From the NCBI RefSeq assembly GCF_024343675.1, contig NZ_RJUD01000010.1, forward strand, positions 1-64,000: a DNA stretch of 64,000 bases. Direction: 5' to 3'. Shown one piece after another: positions 54,446-63,600 of this stretch; position 1 is the first letter of the stretch; every line of letters begins with the position of its first letter. Source of the DNA: Lacihabitans sp. CS3-21 (GTDB taxonomy: Bacteria; Bacteroidota; Bacteroidia; Cytophagales; Spirosomataceae). The notes beneath the pieces were generated by a model. That model was given only the letters and a program-made list of their open reading frames with translations. It did no database searches and was not told where the DNA came from. The translations under genes were made by a program, and so were the position numbers.

Positions 54446-55819
54446 ATGGCTAAGCTAAAATCGGCCTATTTCTGCCAAAGTTGTGGGTACAACTCACCAA
54501 AATGGTTAGGTCGCTGTCCCTCATGCAACGAATGGAATACCATTGTAGAAGAATTAATAGCAAAAGACGAGCCAGAAAAGGGTTCGTGGAGGTTTGGGAA
54601 GTCCTCCAAATCAACAAGTAAGCCAAGGCTTATTTCTGAAATCAATAAAACGGAAAAGTATAGAATAATAACTGAGGACGCTGAGTTTAATCGGGTATTA
54701 GGTGGAGGCTTGGTGCCTGGTTCACTAACATTGGTAGGAGGGGAGCCAGGTATCGGAAAATCAACGCTCATGCTGCAATTGGCACTGAGCTTATCCGATT
54801 ATACAATTCTATATGTTTCTGGCGAAGAAAGCGAGCAACAAATAAAAATGCGTGCCGAACGATTGGCTTTTTCAAACGACAGATGTTATGTACTAACTGA
54901 AACCGCCACAGATATTATTTTCAAACAAATTGAACTCATAGAGCCTGATATTGTGATTATTGATTCCATTCAGACTTTGGTTTCACCTTTGATAGAAAGT
55001 GGGGCCGGAAGTGTTTCACAAGTAAAGGAATGTGCGTCTGAGGTTATGAAATATGCCAAAGAATCTGACGTGCCAGTTATCATGATTGGACACATCACCA
55101 AAGACGGTTCATTGGCTGGCCCAAAAGTACTCGAACACATGGTTGATACAGTTTTGCAGTTTGAAGGCGATCAGTTTATGACTTACAGAATCCTAAGAAC
55201 TACCAAAAATAGATTTGGAAATGCTTCAGAATTAGGAATATATGAGATGCTAAGCAATGGGCTACGTCAAGTCAGCAATCCTTCTGAAATATTGATTTCA
55301 GAGAAAAGCGAGAGCATCAGTGGAGTGGCCATAGCGGCCATGATTGAAGGAAACAGACCGCTACAGATTGAAATTCAATCATTGGTTAGCACTGCCAATT
55401 ATGGAACTCCACAGAGAAGTAGCAATGGTTTTGACCCTCGCAGGCTTCAAATGCTTCTAGCCGTTTTGGAGAAAAGAGGAGGCTTTCGATTGGGTACGCA
55501 AGATGTTTTTTTGAACGTTGCGGGTGGTCTGAAAGTAGAAGATCCAGCTATTGACTTGGCGGTATGTGTTTCGATTGTATCGTCTTATGAAGACTTGCCC
55601 GTGAACCATTCATTTTGTTTTTGTGCAGAATGTGGCCTTGGGGGTGAAGTTAGGCCTGTAAACCGCATAGAAAGCAGGATTTCGGAAGCCGCTAAGCTGG
55701 GTTTTGAAAAAATATTTATTGCAAAAAATAATACCAAAGGTCTAAATTTCGAAGACTTCAATATCAAAATAGTTCCAGTAAGTAAACTAGAAGAAGTTTT
55801 TGCTGAGCTTTTTGGGTAA
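54446..55819 (+). CDS. radA: DNA repair protein RadA
   Basis: A 457-residue RecA-like ATPase that promotes branch migration during recombinational repair. It has the N-terminal zinc finger (FCQSCGYNSPKWLGRCPSC), Walker A GGEPGIGKST (~105), Walker B region DIVIIDSIQT, the RadA-specific KNRFG motif, and a Lon-like C-terminal domain (DPRRLQMLLAVLEKRGG, AGLK-like LKVEDPAIDLAV). An Lrp-type regulator follows 12 bp downstream, then the DUF5522 gene. Confidence 0.96.
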   Translation: MAKLKSAYFCQSCGYNSPKWLGRCPSCNEWNTIVEELIAKDEPEKGSWRFGKSSKSTSKPRLISEINKTEKYRIITEDAEFNRVLGGGLVPGSLTLVGGEPGIGKSTLMLQLALSLSDYTILYVSGEESEQQIKMRAERLAFSNDRCYVLTETATDIIFKQIELIEPDIVIIDSIQTLVSPLIESGAGSVSQVKECASEVMKYAKESDVPVIMIGHITKDGSLAGPKVLEHMVDTVLQFEGDQFMTYRILRTTKNRFGNASELGIYEMLSNGLRQVSNPSEILISEKSESISGVAIAAMIEGNRPLQIEIQSLVSTANYGTPQRSSNGFDPRRLQMLLAVLEKRGGFRLGTQDVFLNVAGGLKVEDPAIDLAVCVSIVSSYEDLPVNHSFCFCAECGLGGEVRPVNRIESRISEAAKLGFEKIFIAKNNTKGLNFEDFNIKIVPVSKLEEVFAELFG

Positions 55820-55831
55820 AATCGTAAAAAA

Positions 55832-56290
55832 ATGGAGCTAGACGAAATAGATAAACAAATACTTGAAGCACTTCAAAGAAATGCTCGGATTACAACCAAG
55901 GAATTGTCTTACGATTTAAAACTTTCACAAACGCCAATTTATGAGCGTATAAAAAGACTTGAAAGAGAAGGAATCATTAAAGGATATGTAGCCCTTTTAG
56001 ATAAAGAAAAGGTTGGAAAACCGATGTTAACCTATTGCAGTGTTCAATTAAAAGAACATGCTAAGCCTTTTCTTGAACAATTCGAAAGAGAAGTAGTTAC
56101 ATTCACAGAGGTGGTAGAGTGTTATTACATTGCCGGAAATTTCGACTATTTATTGCGGGTTTTGGTTAAAGATATTAGCCAATATCAAAACTTTCTCGTA
56201 AACAAGTTAGCTGCACTAGAAAACATTCAAAATGTGCAGTCAATGTTTGTAATGACTGAAGTGAAATGGTCGACGGAAACGCCTCTTTAA
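55832..56290 (+). CDS. Lrp/AsnC-family regulator (radA-linked)
   Basis: A 152-residue regulator: helix-turn-helix (~3-60: LDEIDKQILEALQRNARITT, KLSQTPIYERIKRLEREGII) and RAM ligand-binding domain (~68-150: VVECYYIAGNFDYLLRVLVKD, VMTEVKWSTETPL). It is 12 bp after radA in the same direction, probably in one transcript. It is a paralogue of 19930-20394, but here no amino-acid enzyme is adjacent, so targets are unknown. Confidence 0.93.
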   Translation: MELDEIDKQILEALQRNARITTKELSYDLKLSQTPIYERIKRLEREGIIKGYVALLDKEKVGKPMLTYCSVQLKEHAKPFLEQFEREVVTFTEVVECYYIAGNFDYLLRVLVKDISQYQNFLVNKLAALENIQNVQSMFVMTEVKWSTETPL

Positions 56291-56315
56291 CTATAATTAG
56301 TAAAAGAAGTTTTTG

Positions 56316-56471
56316 ATGAAAATATTAAAAAAGAAAATTTCGAGAAAAGCAGATTTTTATTTCAATAATGAGGGTCTTATGGTCTTCACGCGTGAATACC
56401 ATCTTAAAAGAGGCTATTGTTGCAAAAGTAACTGCTTAAATTGTCCATATAAGCAAGAAATTAATAACTAG
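56316..56471 (+). CDS. DUF5522 small Cys-rich protein, 51 aa
   Basis: A 51-residue open frame: basic start (MKILKKKISRKADFYFN), then GLMVFTREYHLKRGYCCKSN and CLNCPYKQEINN. The LMVFT-x-x-YHLKRGYCC and CxxCPY signature is the DUF5522 family, whose four cysteines suggest metal binding; role unknown. It lies 25 bp after the Lrp-type gene in the same direction, so it probably shares its transcript. It was found by reading the frame directly, since it is too short for usual ORF thresholds. Confidence 0.85.
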   Translation: MKILKKKISRKADFYFNNEGLMVFTREYHLKRGYCCKSNCLNCPYKQEINN

Positions 56472-56473
56472 GA

Positions 56474-56505
56474 TTTTGTTTTTTAAATATAAATTCGGAT
56501 ATTTG
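56474..56505 (+). promoter_or_regulatory. Candidate promoter of rpmB
   Basis: TTTTG (56474-56478) lies 19 bases before GATATTTG (56498-56505), matching TAnnTTTG except the first base. The rpmB ATG is 61 bases downstream. Confidence 0.45.
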
Positions 56506-56565
56506 CAGCCCAATTAGGTGTTCGTTTCGAGTAAACGAAGTTTCAAAAATTAAAAATAAACAATC

Positions 56566-56805
56566 ATGTCAAAGGTTTGTCAAATAAGCGGTAAGAGAAC
56601 AAGATCTGGAAATAATGTTTCGCACGCTAACAACAAAGTTAAACGCAAGTTTTTCCCTAATCTTAAAACCAAGAAATTTTTTCTTGAGTCTGAAGGTGTT
56701 TGGGTGGAATTGAAAGTAGCTACAAGTGCTATCAGAACTATCAACAAAAAAGGTTTAGAAGCTACTTTATTGAGTGCTGCTCGTAAAGGTACATTAGCTC
56801 TATAA
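56566..56805 (+). CDS. rpmB: 50S ribosomal protein L28
   Basis: A 79-residue ribosomal protein L28. It starts MSKVCQISGKRTRSGNNVSHANNKVKR, contains the family pattern KRKFFPNLKTKKFFLESEGVWVELKV, and ends with the helical RTINKKGLEATLLSAARKG. Very basic and of normal length. No L33 gene follows, unlike in some Bacteroidota. A terminator lies 22 bp after the stop. Confidence 0.98.
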   Translation: MSKVCQISGKRTRSGNNVSHANNKVKRKFFPNLKTKKFFLESEGVWVELKVATSAIRTINKKGLEATLLSAARKGTLAL

Positions 56806-56827
56806 AAATATTTTTTTATTTTTTTTT

Positions 56828-56874
56828 AGATTGAATTTTGGACTATTTTAGTTTAGAATTCAATCTTTTTTTTT
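56828..56874 (+). terminator. Terminator of rpmB
   Basis: AGATTGAATT (56828-56837) pairs with AATTCAATCT (56857-56866) and is followed by a nine-T run. The next gene starts only 7 bases later, so its promoter must lie within or before this hairpin, or be read-through. Confidence 0.8.
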
Positions 56875-56881
56875 ATCGAGA

Positions 56882-57697
56882 ATGCAAAGAATTACAGAAA
56901 CCGCAGAGTTTTTAAAAGCCAAAATCGGAAGCTTCGTACCACAGTTTGGTATTGTTTTAGGCACAGGACTAGGTAAATTGGCGGAGGAAATAGAGATAGA
57001 GTTTGAGTTTCCGTACTCCGAAATTCCCAATTTTGTGGAGGCCACAGTTGAATTTCATAAATCCAGACTGATTTTTGGCAAAATATCTGGCAAAAATGTG
57101 GTTTGTATGCAGGGTAGATTTCATTACTATGAAGGCTATAGCATGGCTGAAATCACTTTTCCGATACGGGTCATGAAATTGCTCGGCATAGAGTGTCTTC
57201 TGATTTCTAATGCAGCAGGAGGTTTAAATCCGGCCTTTCAAGAAAGTGATTTGATGATTATCAACGACCATATTTCTCAGTTTTTGCCAAGCAATCCACT
57301 TTTGGGAGACAATATATTGGGAGATAGATTTCCAGACATGAGCGAACCATATAGTTTTAAGCTTATAGAAAAAGCAAAAAAAATAGCTCTTAAGTATGGA
57401 ATAACAACACTCAAAGAAGGAGTTTATGTAAGTGTGACTGGCCCTCAACTCGAAACCAAAGCAGAATATCGTATGATGCGAATGATCGGGGCTGATGCAG
57501 TAGGGATGAGTACCGTGCCCGAGGTTATTGTAGCCAGACAAATGAACATTCCAGTTTTTGGGGTTTCTGTCATTACAGATATGTGTATTCCAGACACGCT
57601 TCAGGTAGCCGAAATTTCTAAAATTATTGCTAACGCTGCTAAAGCAGAACCTGTTATGACTCTTATTTTAAAGGAGTTAATTGCCGAAGGAATTTAA
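56882..57697 (+). CDS. Purine-nucleoside phosphorylase (PNP, type II)
   Basis: A 271-residue purine-nucleoside phosphorylase that cleaves inosine/guanosine to base and ribose-1-phosphate for salvage. It shows [65 protein letters not shown], and [19 protein letters not shown]. These match the trimeric PNP family. Start ATG at 56882 sits just after the L28 terminator. Its stop overlaps the convergent GtrA-type gene by 4 bp. Pathway role is known from the family. Confidence 0.95.
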   Translation: MQRITETAEFLKAKIGSFVPQFGIVLGTGLGKLAEEIEIEFEFPYSEIPNFVEATVEFHKSRLIFGKISGKNVVCMQGRFHYYEGYSMAEITFPIRVMKLLGIECLLISNAAGGLNPAFQESDLMIINDHISQFLPSNPLLGDNILGDRFPDMSEPYSFKLIEKAKKIALKYGITTLKEGVYVSVTGPQLETKAEYRMMRMIGADAVGMSTVPEVIVARQMNIPVFGVSVITDMCIPDTLQVAEISKIIANAAKAEPVMTLILKELIAEGI

Positions 57698-58314
57698 ACG
57701 CGTGAGTTTTTATAATCCTTGATTTTGTCGAAAAGGCCAGTTTCTACAAAGGTGAATTTTTTGTGTGTGAAATAATTGAAGATGAAACTAAATCCCATTC
57801 CTGCAAAATGGCTAATAGTACCAACTGGACTGAATTCTTTTGATTTAAATGGAATTTGCATTTTAAAATCTCCAAAAAAAGCAGTCAACACGTTTAAAGA
57901 AAGTAAGGCTCCATATACCGTGATTAAGTAAGAAAAAATCAGCACAATGGAGAATTTTAACATTTCACGCTTTGTGTTGCCAGATTTTCGACTATTAAAG
58001 GCAAATATTTTGGAAAGGATAAAACCCACTGGAAATGAGACAATAAATCCAACGGAATAACCAGCAGTAGGTGTCATGCCTAAACGGCCAATACAGTAAC
58101 TTGTACCTACCAGATACTGAACAATTACTCCACTACCAGCAGCAAAAAAATATGCTAAAAGTGATTTTCGTTTTTTTATTAAATTTATTGCTTTTTTCAA
58201 AAGGATTAGAATCGTTTTACAAATATCTTGATTTTCAAATGTTTTTACAAGTCGTTTTCTATTCTTATTAAAACTTTGTTGTTTCTGCTCTTTTAGAAAC
58301 GAAAGTTTATTCAT
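57694..58314 (-). CDS. GtrA-like membrane protein
   Basis: A 206-residue protein with a basic N-terminus ([17 protein letters not shown]) and about four membrane segments in the GtrA pattern ([77 protein letters not shown]). GtrA proteins are thought to flip lipid-linked glycosyl intermediates. The ATG at 58314 is chosen; a TTG at 58338 adds eight residues. Convergent overlap with the PNP gene by 4 bp. Divergent from the M23 gene. Confidence 0.85.
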   Translation of the reverse strand: MNKLSFLKEQKQQSFNKNRKRLVKTFENQDICKTILILLKKAINLIKKRKSLLAYFFAAGSGVIVQYLVGTSYCIGRLGMTPTAGYSVGFIVSFPVGFILSKIFAFNSRKSGNTKREMLKFSIVLIFSYLITVYGALLSLNVLTAFFGDFKMQIPFKSKEFSPVGTISHFAGMGFSFIFNYFTHKKFTFVETGLFDKIKDYKNSRV

Positions 58315-58342
58315 TTTTATTGGAGTTTCTGTCTCCAACTTG

Positions 58343-58373
58343 TTGCTTACCCATTGTTATGCTATTATCTTTG
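58343..58373 (+). promoter_or_regulatory. Promoter of the M23 peptidase gene
   Basis: TTG (58343-58345) lies 20 bases before TATCTTTG (58366-58373), an exact TAnnTTTG match. It lies inside the sequence an earlier start (TTG at 58354) would translate, so the ATG at 58420 is favoured. Confidence 0.55.
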
Positions 58374-58419
58374 CTCATCAGTGCTAAAATTTAATTCTAG
58401 AAATACTATTAAAACAGCC

Positions 58420-59289
58420 ATGCTTCTAAATATTCTTTTTACAGTTTTTTCGGTTTTTGGCCTGAAATCCGATCACGTAAATCCGTTTGCGTTTTCTGAT
58501 GATTCTACCGTTTTTACTAGATATAAAAAACTATTGGTAAATGTGCGTGAGAAAAAAATAACCCCATTCGAGGCAGAGTTGGAGTTTAAAAGCATTATGA
58601 TTGTGCTCAAAGAAGCATATCCAAACACTTTAGACTCAAGTCAAAGTTCTAACCTTGTTTTTCCATTGACAAAAAGCAATTATACCGCAGTTGGAGGTTC
58701 GGGTACAGGTTTTTATGTCAAAGAGTTCAATTTGTTTGATCACACGGTTAGTGGAAGTCACCCTGCTCACGATATTTTTATATTTGATCCAGACCAAGAC
58801 TGCATTGATAATAGAAAACAAGAGTATGTAGACATAGTTTCAGTAGGAAATGGTGTCGTTTTAGCTGTAGAAAAAGACTGGACCGATACTTCAGAGTACC
58901 GTGGAGGTAACTACGTTTGGGTATTTGATTTTGAACGTGGTGGACTTTGGTATTACGCTCATCATAGGAAAGTAGTAGTAGAGCCTGGGCAAATTGTGAG
59001 GCCTGGAAATAAATTGGGCGAAGTAGGAAGAACAGGCTTTAATGCAAAAAATAAACGATCAGATACACACTTACATTTGATGTATTTGGAAGTAGACAGT
59101 TTATATTATCCACAACCCAAGAATTATTACAATTGGTTAAAAGAAGCAAATACGGTAAGTAAATCTACACTTGCAGAAACATTAAGAAATAAATGGGTAA
59201 ATGTGACTTTTTTGAGTCCTAAACCACCCAAGAAACTTCCAGTAAAAGATTTTAAACTATCTATAAACAGCGTTAAACTTAGGAAATAG
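58420..59289 (+). CDS. M23-family peptidoglycan-type metallopeptidase
   Basis: A 289-residue exported protein (hydrophobic leader MLLNILFTVFSVFGL) with an LytM/M23 endopeptidase domain. Zinc-site residues H114 and D118 (SGSHPAHDIFIFD), then WYYAHHRK (H181-H182), and the HxH motif at 217-219 (DTHLHLMYL) are present. Such enzymes cut peptidoglycan cross-bridges or peptide stems. The active set looks complete. The ATG at 58420 is preferred to an upstream TTG at 58354, because a good promoter overlaps the extension. The last 11 bp overlap the convergent pssA gene. Confidence 0.9.
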   Translation: MLLNILFTVFSVFGLKSDHVNPFAFSDDSTVFTRYKKLLVNVREKKITPFEAELEFKSIMIVLKEAYPNTLDSSQSSNLVFPLTKSNYTAVGGSGTGFYVKEFNLFDHTVSGSHPAHDIFIFDPDQDCIDNRKQEYVDIVSVGNGVVLAVEKDWTDTSEYRGGNYVWVFDFERGGLWYYAHHRKVVVEPGQIVRPGNKLGEVGRTGFNAKNKRSDTHLHLMYLEVDSLYYPQPKNYYNWLKEANTVSKSTLAETLRNKWVNVTFLSPKPPKKLPVKDFKLSINSVKLRK

Positions 59290-59977
59290 GTTTCTTGTTC
59301 TTCATGACTGCTATTGATAACAGAATGTAAATCAATATAATAAGTGGAATGGCTGCCAACTTGAAGGCAAGAATAAGGAGGATGCAAGCTATCAGAAATA
59401 TGAATTTCATCTTGTTATCTTTCCAACTGAAATTTTTAAATTTCAAAGCAAATAGTGGGATTTCAGCATTGAGTAAAAAGCTAAATAACAACACATAAGC
59501 TATCAGGACCCAAGGGTTATTTACAATCTCACCAAGCCTTCCATAATCATTAATCAAAAACGGAAATGTAGCCACCACCATGCCGTTTGCTGGCGTGGGC
59601 AAGCCAATAAAGCTATCAGATTGTCTGGTGTCAATGTTGAATTTTGCTAATCTTAGTGCCGAGGCGGCGGCCATTATGAAAGCTGAGTATTTCAGGTATT
59701 CTGGTTGAATATTAGCGTTTTCTATTAGTTTGTAAATGATCAAAGAGGGCAAAACGCCAAATGTAACCACATCTGCCAAAGAGTCTAATTGTTTGCCAAT
59801 CTCGGAGCTGATTTTAAGCAATCGAGCTACAAAGCCATCCAAGAAATCCAGTATCAAAGCCACCAACATTAAAATGGAAGCATTTGCATACTCAGAATTT
59901 AAGACCATAATGATACCTAAACATCCACAAATGAGGTTGCCTAAGGTGATGAAATTCGGTAAAGTAAATAGTTTCAT
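59279..59977 (-). CDS. pssA: CDP-diacylglycerol-serine O-phosphatidyltransferase
   Basis: A 232-residue membrane enzyme making phosphatidylserine, the precursor of phosphatidylethanolamine. It has the CDP-alcohol phosphotransferase signature: LDFLDGFVARLLK then GKQLDSLADVVTFG, giving the D-x2-DG-x2-AR-x8-G-x3-D-x3-D pattern. Several transmembrane segments follow to a C-terminal MKNKKPIS. It overlaps the MBL-fold gene upstream by 4 bp (ATGA-type coupling) and the convergent M23 gene by 11 bp. Confidence 0.95.
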   Translation of the reverse strand: MKLFTLPNFITLGNLICGCLGIIMVLNSEYANASILMLVALILDFLDGFVARLLKISSEIGKQLDSLADVVTFGVLPSLIIYKLIENANIQPEYLKYSAFIMAAASALRLAKFNIDTRQSDSFIGLPTPANGMVVATFPFLINDYGRLGEIVNNPWVLIAYVLLFSFLLNAEIPLFALKFKNFSWKDNKMKFIFLIACILLILAFKLAAIPLIILIYILLSIAVMKNKKPIS

Positions 59978-60612
59978 TTAAGAAAGGGGTTATGTTTTTT
60001 CTCGTCACCTATGGTAGTGGGCTGCATGTGACCCGCGTAAACAGTATATTCATCTGGTAAAGTAAAGAATTTTGTTCGAATCGAATGAATCAATTGTTCT
60101 TGACTGCAAAAAGGAAAGTCTGTTCTTCCAACACTTCTATGAAATAGGCAATCTCCACCAATGATAAAGCTACCGCTTCTGCAAATAAATGCCACATGAC
60201 CAGGAGCATGTCCAGGTACATGGATTACTTCAAGTTCTGTTTTTCCAAATCTGAATATTTCTCCTCCATTTAACGATTTGTCGGCTTCAACGGGTTCATA
60301 TCCAGGTATACCCCACGTTTTACAACGATTTTCAACATCGGCCAAAATCGGCAGGTCTAAATCATGAAGGTAAATGTTGACATTGAAAGTTCTTTTGACA
60401 AAAGCTGCTCCAAAGACATGATCCAGATGTGCATGGGTCAATAAAAGTGCTTTGACTTGTAGTTTATTTTCAACAATAAAATCTTTGAGTTCTAGTTTTT
60501 CAGCTTGTGAAAGGCAACCGGGGTCAATTATTACGGCATCAAGCGTGTCATCATATAAAACGTAGGTGTTTTCAGAAAAGGGAGAAAATACAAAAGACTT
60601 TATCTTTGTCAT
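59974..60612 (-). CDS. Metallo-beta-lactamase-fold hydrolase (glyoxalase II-like)
   Basis: A 212-residue cytoplasmic MBL-fold hydrolase with two-metal site motifs: LLTHAHLDHVFGAA (HxHxDH), HVPGHAPGHVAF, GGDCLFH, and late GHMQPTTIGDEKKHNPFL. The short, single-domain form is typical of bacterial hydroxyacylglutathione-hydrolase-like enzymes, but the substrate is uncertain (no glutathione genes here). The ATG at 60612 is used; a TTG at 60615 is one codon earlier. It overlaps pssA by 4 bp. An exact TAnnTTTG element lies upstream at 60632-60639. Confidence 0.9.
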   Translation of the reverse strand: MTKIKSFVFSPFSENTYVLYDDTLDAVIIDPGCLSQAEKLELKDFIVENKLQVKALLLTHAHLDHVFGAAFVKRTFNVNIYLHDLDLPILADVENRCKTWGIPGYEPVEADKSLNGGEIFRFGKTELEVIHVPGHAPGHVAFICRSGSFIIGGDCLFHRSVGRTDFPFCSQEQLIHSIRTKFFTLPDEYTVYAGHMQPTTIGDEKKHNPFLK

Positions 60613-60631
60613 CAATGCAATAAAATTTTAG

Positions 60632-60639
60632 CAAATATA
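60632..60639 (-). promoter_or_regulatory. -7 element for the MBL-pssA pair
   Basis: On the minus strand TATATTTG exactly matches TAnnTTTG, 19 bases before the ATG at 60612. It lies between the kinase stop and the MBL gene, so the pair likely has its own promoter. No -33 match. Confidence 0.45.
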
Positions 60640-60681
60640 ACAATAAAGCATTGTTGCATATTTATCATCTTATATTTAAAG

Positions 60682-63600
60682 TCAGTTTGTAGGCAAGTCA
60701 ATAAAGAATGTAGTGCCTTCGTCTTCCACAGTTTCAAACCAAATATTTCCACCTGCGTGTTCTATTCCTCTTTTTGCCATGGCCAACCCAAGACCTGAGC
60801 CACCGACTTTCGTACTAAAATTAGGAATAAATACTTTTTTTCGAATATTTTCTGCAATTCCGCTTCCGTTGTCTTTCACTTCTATCATTCCGAAATTCTC
60901 TTCTGCATTTTTATAAACCTTTACTTTTATTTCAGGCTGACGAATGGGGGGGACACTTTGTATACCGTTGAGTATGAGGTTGGTAATTACTCTGTTCAGT
61001 AACATTCTATCTCCAATAACATATATTTGCGGATCCTTAGATTCAAAGTCAATCTTGATGTTATTGTTTTGTGAGTATAAGTCCACTGTTTTTTGAACAG
61101 CGGGCACCAAGTCAAAACGTTCATTTCTAGGAACTGGCATTTTTGCAAATTCTGAAAATGAATTGGCAATTTCACTAATGTTATCAATTTGTTCAGTAAG
61201 TGAGTTTAAAGCCCTTTGTATTCTATCTCTGGATTTTGGGTCATCCATAGGTAAAGTTCTTTGAAGTTGCTGAATAGAGAGCTTCATGGGCGTCAATGGA
61301 TTTTTTATTTCATGGGCTACTTGCTTGGCCATTTCACGCCATGCAGTTTGTTTTTCACTTTGTGATAGGGCCACCTTGCTTTCATCCAATTTCTTTATCA
61401 TTTTGTTGTAAGACTTGGTCAAAAGGCCTATTTCATCATTTGATTTCCATTCTATTGTTTCGTCTAACCTATCAAGATTGGTCTTTTTTAGTCTTTGAGC
61501 AATCAGTTTGAGAGGAGAAGTAAGCTGTGAACTGGCGAAATATGAAGAAATCAAAAGTATCAAAAACATCAATAAGAAGATAATCAAGATGGTGGCTACT
61601 ACCTCTTTAACTTGTATATCCAGCAATGTTTTTGCATCAAAAAAAGGAATTCCAACCACACCATAGTTCTTGTTTTCTTTGCCTTTAACGGCTATGTAAA
61701 CGGTTTTATAGCTAAGTTCTCCAAGAGATTCATTGGTGAGTAGTTCGTTGGCTTTTTGCTCTAAAATCTTGTTATAGGCCTCAGGATTTAGGTAATTTGA
61801 TAATAGATGATATTGATACACCAAAGGCCTGGTAGTGAAGTTTAGTCTTCCTTTGTTGTCAAATAGATTAATATCAAGTTTTGTGTTTCTCGCCAATTCG
61901 TTAATTTCACTCTCAAAATACGCTCTGCTGGTTTTATTAGTTTGAAAATTCTCAAGATGATATTGGAGCGTATTTGAAATATTTTTTGTGTTATCGACAA
62001 ACGATTTCTCTTGAATAGAGATCAAAGTAGTTCTCACCACACTCAAAGTTAAAATAATAAGTACAATCAGCGGTAGCAGGAATGCTGCATTGAGATAAAA
62101 CTGGATTTTGGTGGAGAAATTCATTGAAAAACTCTTGAATCCATTGAGTATACTGAACACTAAAAGCAATACAGAAATCCCCAATATGGAGATCAAGAAT
62201 AAGAACGAAAAATTGGAAAGGAGATTCTTCCAATAAGCATTGGGTTGAGAAATTATGATTTTTTTACCTTTTTGCCCCTTTAACGCAAAGTGAGAATAGC
62301 CCTGAATGATTTTTTCTTTTTGGTAAATTTCAACACCATCAAGCTCAATCATAGGAAAGTACATCAAATAGTTGAAGCTTCCTGAGTTATAAACCACAGA
62401 GTTGTTTTTGTCAAAAATGGCATAGCTGTAATTTTTCGATTCTGGGTTTTGTACAAATTTCTTATCTAAAAGAAGTTCAGGATAAACACTTGCCACGTTT
62501 TCGTCCTTGAGTTTTAAGTCTAAAACTACCGTTCCTATTTTTTCTACACCATCATAAATATCATTAAACGAAACATATTGTTTGATAAAGCTATTTCCAG
62601 TTTCATTTATAAAAAATACATTCGGTAAATCTGTTTTATATTTAGCATTATTAAATCTCGTATTTAAATCCACCAAGTTTTCAGAAGCATCTGCATCGTC
62701 CAATGTCAAACCTGAGGCATCATAAACTTTAACTTCTACATCATATTTATCAAAATACATGTCTAATAAGTCGTCCTTTATTTGTTGTTTTATAGATTCA
62801 GAAACTAAGTCTTGTCTCTTAAATGATGCCACAATAGACTCGTTGCTTCTAATGATTTGTCTAAATCTGTCCAACAAACCTTCGCCAAGTAGGTCATTTT
62901 CAGCCAAATATCTTTGTCCAAAATTGTTTTTGTCTAGAATGCTTTTCTTGGCTTCTTGGTTTTCAACTGTTTTGACAGAAATCAGGGCAAAGCAAAATGC
63001 GGCAAGAATAAAATAAAGTAAAGTCTGAAACCTAAGGGTGTAAAAGTATCTTGAAAGCTTGAAATAATAAACAATCCAGAAATAAATGCCAGCAAGAATG
63101 AATGCCAATTCAAGACCTGAAATAAAATAAAAAACAATAATGCCAGCTAAAAAGCCATATAACCAATGAAAAAAACCAAATTTGATATTGACTTGCAGTT
63201 TTAAAAATAAATTTATGGCAATGTGCGAACCAATGAAAAAATTCCCCAAAACAAAAAAGTAATACACGAAACTGATAATCCTGAACTTGCTCATTCCCAA
63301 GTTCATCGAGTATCCAATATTATATAACGAATCCTCGTAAATGTCAACAATTTGTGTACCACAGAAATGAGCTATGACCATCACTATGATTACAAGTAAT
63401 ACTGAGATTACACTTTTGATGAACGGTTTAGTTTTGTTGAGTTGGAGAAAAAATCTAGTACGATAGTAATATAGAGCAAGAATGGCCAAAAAAATCAAAA
63501 TGAAAAGGCCATTCAATACTGTATCACCAAGCGTAGGTGCTAAAAACGAACCATTAAAAAAGCTTGGGTTGAATACTTCTTGGTTTAGGAATTTCCAAGG

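Noticed and set aside
58354-58419. Earlier TTG start for the M23 peptidase
   Set aside because: A good promoter lies inside the extension and the signal peptide begins at 58420.
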